Notes under the pieces: generated by a model
What the model saw: the letters and a program-made list of their open reading frames with translations, nothing else
Database searches by the model: none
Told to the model about the DNA's origin: nothing
Part shown: piece by piece, positions 55,846-64,000 of the stretch
Position numbering within the stretch: the stretch's first letter is position 1
Layout: each line of letters opens with the position of its first letter
Program-made: the position numbers and the translations under genes
Origin: Lutjanus erythropterus
Lineage: Eukaryota > Chordata > Actinopteri > Lutjaniformes > Lutjanidae
DNA: 64,000 nucleotides
Direction of reading: 5' to 3'
NCBI GenBank assembly: GCA_020091685.1
Contig: CM034593.1
Location: 46,721,388 to 46,785,387 of the forward strand

Positions 55846-56575
55846 TGTGTGTGAAAGGAAGTAAGAGTGTTGACATATGAGTGAGACATTTAGTTTTCTT
55901 ACCTTTTTTCTTCAGTATTTAAAAAAAAAAAAAAAAAAGACAACAAGAGAAGTGTATTTAAATGTGCAAAAGTAAATTCAACAGAGTGGACAGGCTTTTA
56001 TAGACATGATTCATCTGCAATAATGTACAGAATAAATACAGGTTACATTAAGAATGCCGAAAAAATGTACTTTAAAGCAAGAATTAGTAGGATTTGTCTG
56101 AGCTGTTTACCAACCTAAAATGTCAGTCTTACTGGTGCATATACAAAGCGTCCTGAGCAGCAAAATTAATGAGGAAAATGCGGAAATGCAGGCGGATACA
56201 ACACATTTCAAATGTGTAGTAAGTGATGACCGAAAGGGATTATGTTTGTCTGAGTCTATACACTGTTTTTAAAGAAAATGTTGCATATTAAACCTGTGAC
56301 TTTCACGTGCTACAGACATTGTCACAGGGATATGAGGTGTCAGATAATCTCATGGTACAGTCAAAGATTGCTTGGCTGATATTTGGCTCACCTTTGTGTA
56401 CAATGTATTTATGGTTCAGTGACATCTCATGGTGTTACTGCACCAACTGGTGAGAACAAACCCGGCTGTTTATTTACATGTTCTGAAAGAAAATGCAGAC
56501 CACAATAAAATGTTGGATAGTTTGGAGGAGAAAGAACCTCTGCTTAATGTGTTTAGAGGAAAAATGAGCATATCT
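55846..56575. other. Unannotated DNA
   Basis: An A19 run at 55919-55938; otherwise nothing recognised. Confidence 0.4.
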
Positions 56576-56690
56576 AGAGCTGCAATGAATAATTGACTAT
56601 TAATATTAATTAATGTTACATTAATTGCCAACTATTTTAAGAGTTGATTAAATGATTTTTAAATTTAAAAAAATGGTCAAATTCCAAGTG
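56576..56690 (+). mobile_element. hAT-like element H1 end fragment
   Basis: AGAGCTGCAATGAATAATTG, AATTGCCAACTATTTTAAGA and GTTGATTAAATGATTTTT match the terminus of the family seen whole at 26.8 and 27.2 kb (AGCTGCAACAATTAATCG...GCCAACTATTTTGAT). Confidence 0.65.
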
Positions 56691-56754
56691 GATGTTTGTG
56701 TTGCCAAAATCAAATGGATAAAGGTCATTTATACAATATAGTGAGATTCAGTCT

Positions 56755-57005
56755 CTGCATTTAATCTGTGTGAAGTTGCCGTGCAGCACCCAGGGACTGA
56801 GTCATATCCTCATAACAGGTTTCCAGCCTTAATTTCATATTCAGGAATCAAGTGGACCATGTCTTGGTCACAGTGTCCCGGTGCAGAGTCGGGGACGAGG
56901 TGTTACAATGATCCAAAATGTTCTCCTCTCCAGTCAGGTTGAGATTACCTCTGTTAAAGTCACCAAGGACAATAATTTAAGACTGGGTTTTGTCAGCACT
57001 GGGGG
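56755..57005 (-). pseudogene. LINE endonuclease fragment
   Basis: Minus-strand translation gives LIIVLGDFNRGNLNLTGEEN, then ILDHCNT; a shifted frame continues DQDMVHLIPEYE. This matches the C-terminal half of the AP endonuclease of a fish non-LTR retrotransposon (VLGDFN...LDHCYT...SDHxMVHLIPAY). The metal-binding GDFN motif (56953-56970) is intact, while the SDH position reads as DQD after a frameshift, and stops follow. The 8-10 residue spacing between GDFN and LDHC is shorter than I expect, so a small deletion is likely. It ends where a hAT-like fragment begins at 57013. A different LINE family from 2283-5515. Confidence 0.75.
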
Positions 57006-57012
57006 GTTTCAC

Positions 57013-57075
57013 CAGTGGTGGAAAGAGTATTGAAGATCTGTACTCAAGTACAAGCTCTGCTACATTGCTAAAATG
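57013..57075 (+). mobile_element. hAT-like element H2 left end, cut by a Tc1 insertion
   Basis: CAGTGGTGGAAAGAGTATTG, TGTACTCAAGTACAAG and GCTACATTGCTAAAATG has the CAGTGGTGGAAAGTA...ACTCAAGTAC start of the family seen whole at 61892. It stops where the Tc1 inverted repeat begins. Confidence 0.72.
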
Positions 57076-57420
57076 CACTGCCTGGCCAAAAATAAACAGT
57101 CACACGCTCTAATATTTTGTCGGACAACCTTTAGCTTTGATTTCAGCACACATTCACCATGGCATCGTTTCAATAAGCTTATACAATATCACAACAGTTA
57201 TTTCTGTCCAGAGCTGCATTAATTTTTCACTAAGATCTTGTATTGAGAAAAAATCCACTGATATAAAAACCTGTTCATTCAATATATTCAGGTGAGCTGA
57301 CCAGATTTTTTGGACACATAACTTTGCTGAACCTCGACCTGAACAACTGAAGCAGCCCCAGATCATAACCTCAGATCCACCTCTTACTCTGATGCCCCCA
57401 TCACTCATGAACCTTTTTCA
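57076..57420 (-). mobile_element. Tc1/mariner-like element fragment
   Basis: The terminal sequence CACTGCCTGGCCAAAAATAA is the inverted-repeat end of a fish Tc1 family. TAATATTTTGTCGGACAACC, TTTAGCTTTGATTTCAGCAC, GGCATCGTTTCAATAAGCTT and CATTAATTTTTCACTAAGAT follow in the known order. The transposase would read on the minus strand. The other inverted repeat is absent, so the copy is truncated at about 57420. Confidence 0.85.
57154..57408 (-). pseudogene. Tc1-like transposase fragment
   Basis: An 84-residue open frame with GGSEVMIWGCFSCSGRG near its N-terminus, the conserved block just before a catalytic acidic position in Tc1 DDE transposases (VMVWGCFS-SG). It then runs through sequence that is not transposase-like, partly non-coding element DNA, and ends LIETMPW. 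The DNA-binding helix-turn-helix part, most of the DDE core and both ends of the protein are missing, so it cannot be active. Confidence 0.75.
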
Positions 57421-57874
57421 TGTGGTCAATTTGCATGGTTAATTTTAGATTTTACCCAAATGAGCAAGAGGTGTTTTGCACTAGCTTTCTAAGGCAAAGG
57501 CGTCGCTCAGTTTCCTCCATTTAACGTTTGCTAAGTTAATTGTGCGCCAAGAAGCCTACTGTGCTCTAATCTCAACTAACTGATGTTACAAGTTTGTTTT
57601 TAGCCTAATTCTGTCTCGACTTCATAGCTGGGTGTATCGCATGGCTCTTGTTTTTTTGAGCCGAACATTTAAAAAAAAAACTGGCTATGCTTTATGTGGT
57701 TACAATACTTGGACTTTTGGTAGCAGAATGTTTCCTCTACAACAAAGCAGGCTGGTGGCCCACCAGGCCAACGGGCACCCCGGCCAAGCCGAAAAAGAGA
57801 CATGACTCCTAGCATTGCCTTTGCACGCAGTGCAGACAGGCCACGCAAGTTTCTTAATTCCCCTGTCTGTGTAG

Positions 57875-57876
<2 letters not shown>
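57421..57876. other. Unannotated DNA
   Basis: No coding or repeat signal recognised. A somewhat G+C-rich patch lies at 57745-57850. Confidence 0.4.

Positions 57877-57930
<54 letters not shown>
57877..57930 (+). repeat. (AC)27 microsatellite
   Basis: Pure AC over 54 bases. The two minus frames that read poly-(CV) are artefacts of it. Confidence 0.97.
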
Positions 57931-57932
<2 letters not shown>

Positions 57933-60409
57933 GCAGAGGGACAGACGGACAGGGGAAGTGATGGACGACAACTCTTGACGTCTGTCACAACCTCTGTTGA
58001 CGATATAAACTCAAACTAATTTCAGTAATTAGCCTGTTTCAGAACTAGCCTTGCTAGCTGTTAATCCAACTGACAGTGAGCTTTAGAAACAGTAGAGATT
58101 ATTTCCTTACATTAAAGTTAGGGCTGAGTTTTAAAATAAGAGTGGATAACTGCGGTTACAGTATGTGTTTAATGTAAGAGTGAGTACTTTTTACTTTTTT
58201 TGCTTGATGAAAAAAATTATTATGAGAATGTGTGGTCCCTGCTCAGTCACTGTGCAAAAAATGATGACACAAGACACAACCAAAATTGAGTTTAATGGAG
58301 CAAAGGCTTGTGGATATTGCCTCGTATTTTTTTAAAGTTTTTAAATTTTATCAGACATCCAACTGTCTGCCAACAGTAGACTAAATTTAGTTTTTAAAGT
58401 GCAAATCTTTTGTCAGATTTTCATCTTAGTTTAACCTTAATGTTTGGTTAGGGTTCTGCAGACCCTCTCTTAAAACACTTTATTGACATTTCATTTCCTA
58501 TTGAATTTTTATTAAGGTCATAAATTATTTGAAGGATGCAGTTGTTAATATTTTTACTCAAACAGCAGTGAGGTCTGTGAGATGTCAAACAACAAGGAAG
58601 TAGACTGGCTTCAGTGTCAACATAACACAAGGGCTAATTGAATATTCTTTAAGGAATTACTGATTTGAATACATTGCTGCTAAAAAAATATGTGTGGCCA
58701 TTATGCACTATAGTGTATATATTGTGCATTATCCACATGATTATATATGGTCTTGAATAAATGGTTATTTGCATGAACATCCCTCCTTCTTATATTTTCA
58801 TTAATTAACTATTTCATTTGTATCACTTTTTTAGGAGACCATCAGATCTTCATGCAGGATCATATCTATCTATGCAAAGCTCTGTCAAGATTAAACTGTA
58901 AAAAACAGTTTTCCGACAAGTCAGGAATCAATCATTCATTCACTCACTCACTTAAAAAGACTGCAGTCAAGAGAAGTGCAGGAAAATGAAAATACTATAA
59001 ATTCTCAAGTGTAAGGTTCTGTTGAAGTCTGACATACATGATATCAAATTAGAGTTGTTCTAAAATGTTCAAGTTTTCAAAGTAGTTTCTACAGAAGATG
59101 TCATGTTAAGTCTGTATCTGAATGTAACTTCTATTTATGTTGATCTTTATCAAAAAATGAAACTGTCTTAATTATTGAGTTCTGTTTGTCACACAGGGAA
59201 CAGCAGAGAACACCATGCATGAGGATCTATGCTTGTGAGCCAGATGTTTTTTTCTTATCTCAAAGAAATATTTCACCTTTAGTGAACTTAACAGTGCCAT
59301 CACTCAGTTTCTCTATATATGGACTGACAAAAGTGATTGTCCTCAGCCAGTGCATGCAACCTTTTCCTCACAAGAACAATATGCAGACAAAAAGACACTA
59401 CTGTGAAGGTGCTCTAAGCTGCATTTATAAGATGAGTTCTGAGGTTCTGAATACAGATGTTCTCAAATGTTCCAACTGCTGTTCAACTCATTGTTTAACA
59501 GTGTAATTTTAATAAATGTAGGAGACAGTTACGTCTCTTTTCTTTAAGTTTAAATGTGAATGTTTATGCTTTCTTCAAATTTATGTCAGTGCTAACTAAT
59601 TGTGTATTAGACATAAAACATTTAAAAGATAAGAGTTGGTCAGACTTAATTAATAATATTTAGTACATTAATTTGGTGAATATAAATTATTGGTATTTAT
59701 GACTTAATTAAATTACGTGTTATTTGAACATGTTTTCTATCAGCAATAAAGTGTAAATATTGAAGTTATGTGTTTGCGTGTGTCTCACACTTGGCCGAAG
59801 TGCACACGTCTCCACAATCACAGAACACTTTTCATTAATGTTAAACAGTCGTGCACGCATATGTCTTTAAAGATAAACTCACTAATAAGGAAGAAGAAAT
59901 TATTTTTTTAATTATGAAGCCTAATAAATCTAAACAGACCTGCAAAGTGCACACAGGACGGGATCACAGCTGTCAGATCGTCCTCATCAGATGAGTCAGC
60001 ATGACAGCTGGAGCAGCTGTAGTGTTTATGTCTGCGTGTTTGTTATGATCCAGAAAAACAATGTTTAAACAATTATGATCTATAACATATAAAATATACA
60101 AGACACTATATTTGACCACACGAGTCCGACCCAACCTGAGAGAAAAAGTTGGATATATCTGTGGGTAATTTTGCACACTTCAAACTTCAGAAACTCTCTC
60201 TGATTGTTTCATAGCAGGACAGAGGAACGAGGATGGGAGGAGGATGAGGTTAAAATACAACACAATTTCAAGCTGCTTCAGGATAAATTATAAGCAGTTA
60301 CATATCTGCATGACATTTGCAGTTCATTTATTGTATTGGTTTTTGCAGGTGTTAATGTAAAATAAACTATTTCCACATGAAGCTGTTTTGGAGACGTCCT
60401 ACTGTCTCC
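57931..60409. other. Single-copy A/T-rich DNA, no gene seen
   Basis: The plus frame 59186-59506 (106 aa) follows an acceptor-like TTTGTCACACAG and is followed by AATAAATG, but its content is not recognisable. No other signal. Confidence 0.4.
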
Positions 60410-60800
60410 ATATATTGCACACTTTCACTTCTCGGACCAGATCTGTCTCCTCGCTTTGAAAATCTTTTCTCTTTGTTTCCTCCTGGTAAATCCACCGTCA
60501 TGCTGATGCACCTGCCTCTTAAAGGTGATGAGAGCTGACTTTCTGATTGGTTTATTGCATGTCTGGACTAAACTCACCTTTGAGTTAATGAGGGCACTTC
60601 GGCACACCTGATTGGTGTATCCTGCTTTGTGCTGGTAGCGCAAAGGGCGGGGCAGGGCAAAATATCACTCCTGCCCCTGACACAAGACGGCAAAGGTGGA
60701 TTTGGACACGCCTTGAATAAATTAAATCCATTGTGTCTTACGTTTTCCACTTGTGCTTTAGATCAGCGTAAGGTTGGGCTCTTAGCGTGGTAAAAAGGGG
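60410..60800 (+). repeat. Dispersed fish repeat of the GATGCACCTGCCTCTTAAAG type
   Basis: GCTGATGCACCTGCCTCTTA, AAGGTGATGAGAGCTGACTT, TCTGATTGGTTTATTGCATG, GTTAATGAGGGCAC, GTGCTGGTAGCGCAAAGGGC, GGCAAAGGTGGATTTGGACA and CACGCCTTGAA follow the order of an abundant repeat I recall from fish. Class uncertain, probably a DNA transposon. The minus frame at 60425-60643 is a shadow. Confidence 0.65.
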
Positions 60801-61364
60801 TTTCATTACCAGGATAATGAAAATGGCTGTAGGGGAAAATCCAGAGGATCAAGGCCAAGGGGAGCAGGCTGATGGCAGGGAAGCAAAACAAGGTTGGAGG
60901 GGTTTGGCTGGCTGGGAGCGTGACCGAGGGCAAAAAGGCAGGCAGGTAGTGATGGTAAGTACTTTCTCAGGTAAGTGCCCACAAAAAAAAAAAAAAAAAA
61001 AAGTCTAACTTGAATTGAGAATTCAGGAGCGTGACCGTACCACAAAGGTGGACAAAACAATCTGGTGAGGAGAGGTGGTGTTTTAGACTGCAGGTTGATT
61101 ATTGGATGGTTCTCAGGTGAGCAGCAGGGAGCAGGTGAGTTGAATGAATGTAATCAGGAACCCAGGAGAGCGAGGGAGTCGCCACGCCCACAACACAGAC
61201 ACACACAGAGACACACACACAGACACACACGGGGAGGGGAGACAGATGACAAGGAAAAATACCCGAGAACTACACTTGACAGAGTCAGGGCAGTGACATC
61301 CGTGTTCAACAAACGTCCCTGCCACACAAAACAATGTTAGAATATTATAGAAATATCCATGAAT
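60801..61364. other. G-rich, possibly repeat-derived DNA
   Basis: Purine-rich on the plus strand with AGGAGCGTGACCGT, GGTGAGCAGCAGGGAGCAG and AGGTGAGTTGAATGAATGTA, an A20 run at 60983-61002 and a CA-rich stretch at 61194-61230. It resembles the edge of a fish LTR element or DNA transposon, but no LTR pair or primer site was found. Confidence 0.35.
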
Positions 61365-61445
61365 ACAATTTGAATTGGTTAAATTCTTAACGGCAATTAA
61401 TCGATTACTGATTAATCATTAACATCCTTTCTCCAAATGTTTGCT
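61365..61445 (+). repeat. Dispersed repeat R4, copy 2
   Basis: TTGGTTAAATTCTTAACGGC, AATTAATCGATTACTGATTA and TTAACATCCTTTCTCCAAAT pair with 52715-52800. Confidence 0.7.
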
Positions 61446-61883
61446 GCCGCAGAATTTTGTTTTGTTTTTCAGTTTACTGTGTGTTGTTCTGTCTAGTTCA
61501 GTGTGTATCAAGTAGTCAAGAGTCATCTACATCAGTCAGCATTTACTTATGTAAATTTAATCTATAAAGCGAGCACACTCATCTTTCAAACTGACACTGA
61601 ATGTTATAGAGAGTAAGATACAACTCTGGACTCTTTTTTTTAAATCTCAACTCATCTTCTAATGTCTGCTAATTTTAATCCACCCGTCCCTCTCCTTATT
61701 GACTTCACTTCTAACATCCAGTCACAGCCATCTGTCACTCTGAATAGTTGACTTGTGGAGTTCTACATTCCTAATATTAGACTTAATAAAACTCTATATT
61801 TATTAAGAGAGAGCAGCACAGTGGCATGTTATCCCCATGTCAGTTTCCAAAGAGGAAACTATAAATTGCCACTAGTTGTAGTG
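61446..61883. other. Unannotated DNA
   Basis: No coding or repeat signal recognised. Confidence 0.4.
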
Positions 61884-61891
61884 CATACATG

Positions 61892-62808
61892 CAGTGGTAG
61901 ACAGTACAAAGTACATTTACTTGAGTACTGTATTTAAGTACTGTACTTAACTTGAGTTTTTTTTAAAGAAATTTCAGACTTTCACCCCATTACATTTCAA
62001 AGACAAATACTGTACTTTTGACTCCTCTACATTTCTAGGAAGGTTGTCGTTACTCATTACTTTTAGGCTAAGTGTAAGTTTGAAGTCAGCTGTTGCTGTT
62101 TTTTCTTTTCTAAAATGTAATTGGCCACACGCTGTGTTCCTCACTGAGCTGGGATTGATGTAAAAGAAGAAATATGTTATCTAGACGCGCTCTGTAACAA
62201 GAACAAGCAAGCTCTCCTTTCATTCAAACAAAACTCATTGACAGTGATGGCAGGAGAAAGACTAAATTAAATCTAAAGATGTTATTATAATTAGAAAAAG
62301 AGAAATAATTCCAGGTCGGCTGTTAATGTTGGATTGTTTTTATCAGGGTGAAAAATACCACATAATTCATGTATATATACTGCCTCTGAGGACAGAAAGA
62401 AATCTCAGTTATTTAACAGACTTGGAGAACTCCTTACAGTCGGCTTCAATCTAATTTTATGCAGTGATTTTAATACAGTTACATCAGAAAATGACAACAG
62501 CTGTCCTTTTTGTTTTTGATTGTATTTCTATGGTGAAGTTTTTATAGGTGTTTCTATAGGTTTTGTGTAGCAGAGAGTTACAAGGTTCTGTAAATGCATC
62601 ATGAAAACAATACAACATGTATTGATATTAGAAAATGTGCTTTGTAATTTATACTTTTGAATACTTAAGTATTTTTAAAACCAAGTACTCTAGTACTTTA
62701 ACTCAAGTAAAATTTTGACTGAGCAACTTTCACTTGTAGTTGAGTAATATTTGACCAGGAGTATCTATACTTTGACTCAAGTACTGGGGTTGAGTACTTT
62801 GTAAACAG
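61892..62808 (+). mobile_element. hAT-like non-autonomous element H2, 917 bp, with 8-bp target duplication
   Basis: The left end CAGTGGTAGACAGTACAAAG, TACATTTACTTGAGTACTG and right end TGACTCAAGTACTGGGGTTG, AGTACTTTGTAAACAG are loosely inverted, sharing ACAAAGTAC and ACTTGAGT. The octamer CATACATG stands on both sides (61884-61891 and 62809-62816), the duplication length made by hAT transposases. The inside has no transposase frame. Fragments of the same family lie at 30.4, 52.4 and 57.0 kb. Confidence 0.85.
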
Positions 62809-62825
62809 CATACATGCCCACCCTG

Positions 62826-62960
62826 TCACATACCGGTCACCTGCTTAAGGTAAACCGTGCCTTTAGCCCGGTGCAGCCTGGGATTAGCGCCAGCCCTCCT
62901 TGTGACCCTGCACAGTTGTGGTATAGTTTAGCCACTGAGTGGGTGAATTGATTTATAAGA
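62826..62960 (+). mobile_element. Retroposon tail, CAGCTGGGATTGGC-CCAGCC type
   Basis: TAAACCGTGCCTTTAGCCCG, GTGCAGCCTGGGATTAGC, GCCAGCCCTCCTTGTGACCC and TGCACAGTTGTGGTATAG follow the very common fish repeat CCCCGCCTTTCGCCC...CAGCTGGGATAGGC-CCAGCCCCCC-GTGACCCTGCACAGGATAAGCGGTATAG. A worn fragment without its 5' end. Confidence 0.75.
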
Positions 62961-63071
62961 AAGGAAGGAATGACTCTGTGTGTGACACACGTTCTCTTCA
63001 GGGAAGCCAGCATGGTCTGTCGTAGTTTTTGGCTGCTGCTCTTCTCACTCATGAACCCTGTTATTTGATTG

Positions 63072-63097
63072 TTTTTTTTTTTGGGGGGGGGGGCGGG
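63072..63097 (+). repeat. T11-G11-C-GGG homopolymer junction
   Basis: A T run at 63072-63082 turns directly into G11 at 63083-63093, then CGGG. The second such junction in the window after 53723-53747. Confidence 0.93.
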
Positions 63098-64000
63098 CAA
63101 AGCCATATTTACTCCCTTTTTCTTAAACTAGATGGAAATAGGATCAGGAAGAGCCACTGATGAATGAGAGTGTATTCTGCAGAAAAATTATTATTGGCAC
63201 TTTGGGTTTTTTTCCATTCAGTCACAGTCCATGATTCTGGCAATTTGAATTTCTGCATGATTAAAATCTAAACCTAGACAGCCATATAAATGGTCAATGA
63301 AAAATTTAATGTGAAGAAATTTCAATAAAATGGCACCCTGTTTTAAACATTATTCAAGAAAGTGAAATATGCTTCCCGACAAATTTAATATCAATTTGAT
63401 AGATTTTCACTTGCCCAATCTAATCGGGTTAATTGCGCGTACACTTCAGAGTGGATCTTTCCAACCCTGTCCCCTGAAAATCGAGTTAACAGCCTGCTGA
63501 GTTGTTTTGCCAAATACCTTTCGAGGGAAACATAGTTGCTGCCAAGATCATGCTTGCTGGGAATGTTTTTTGGAGCGAAGGGCTGTTTGTTCTGCACACA
63601 GACGAGTCACAGGGAGGTGATAGCAGGGAATTTTTGCGTGCAAAGTACCATGATCTGTCTTTACCTTAGCCAAGTGCTGAACATAACTGTAACCGTAAAA
63701 AGACATTTCCATTTAGATTTCATTGAAATGTTTATTTCATATTTTCTGTCATAATTTCATCAGTGTTTGCATTCACACTGTACAGTCATTAAACACTGAT
63801 TAAAATTTTAATAATTTGATTTAAAATGTGTCAAAGAAATACCATCTTTAAAATAAGTCTTGGTTGGTCCATGGATGCTTCTCGCTGTCATTGCACCCAA
63901 AACAACACCAGGAGTTGCCAGCAGTCCCTCCTAGGATGCTGATTGGCTGCACCACTTTCGGTCTGGACACAAATGGATAACTTGAAGCCTGGCAGGATGG
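63098..64000. other. Unannotated DNA to the window end
   Basis: No supported exon. The last 160 bases have balanced composition and no repeat that I know. Confidence 0.4.

Noticed and set aside
59186..59506. 106-residue plus frame after TTTGTCACACAG and before AATAAATG, as a terminal exon
   Set aside because: The translation resembles nothing I know and the polypyrimidine tract is weak. Without transcript data it is not supportable.
60801..61364. LTR retrotransposon
   Set aside because: The purine-rich, CA-containing texture is suggestive, but I could not find paired LTRs, TG...CA ends, a primer-binding site or any gag/pol frame.
1..64000. CRISPR array, prophage, operon or other prokaryotic system
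   Set aside because: No spaced identical repeats, no ribosome-binding-site-led dense genes, and the repeat content is that of a fish genome.

Overview
This window looks like a piece of a teleost fish nuclear genome, most likely a percomorph. The evidence is the repeat content: A/T-rich single-copy DNA broken up by many long (CA)n/(GT)n arrays, a tRNA-derived SINE of the percomorph type, fold-back MITEs whose ends read AAAGGGATAGTTCACC, hAT-like non-autonomous elements, a Tc1-like fragment and 3' tails of several LINE families. No prokaryotic genes, operons or CRISPR arrays are present. I found no protein-coding exon that I can support. Almost every open frame is short, low in complexity or inside a repeat.

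Layout. 0-5.5 kb: A/T-rich DNA, two (GT)n arrays, then one decayed minus-strand LINE (2283-5515) with an L1-like ORF1 followed by a Jockey/L2-type ORF2 whose reverse transcriptase core is missing. 7.3-8.4 kb: an ~830-bp fold-back element, a CTAG-rich 50-bp tandem repeat and a strong hairpin. 8.5-18.8 kb: LINE tail, MITE pieces, copies of two unclassified repeat families (here R1 and R2) and a SINE. 19-27.5 kb: a LINE tail, fold-back MITEs (one with a 128-bp inverted-repeat insert) and two neighbouring copies of one DNA element. 28.0-28.7 kb: the only marked CpG-rich block, probably a promoter or first exon, with a good minus-strand splice donor. 29-38.6 kb: LINE tails, hAT-like elements and repeat family R3, one copy of which is split by a LINE tail. 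39.4-39.7 kb: a candidate conserved non-coding element. 41.5-49.3 kb: CA-rich clusters, a hAT-like element and R2 copy 3. 50-57.4 kb: fold-back MITE, hAT-like elements, LINE tail, LINE endonuclease fragment and Tc1 fragment. 60.4-63.1 kb: interspersed repeats and a 917-bp hAT-like element with a perfect 8-bp target duplication.

How it fits together. The window reads as intronic or intergenic DNA beside a gene that may start near 28 kb. All transposon proteins here are broken, and the interest lies in repeat structure rather than in a working pathway. Family names are from memory of repeat consensus sequences; no database search was possible.
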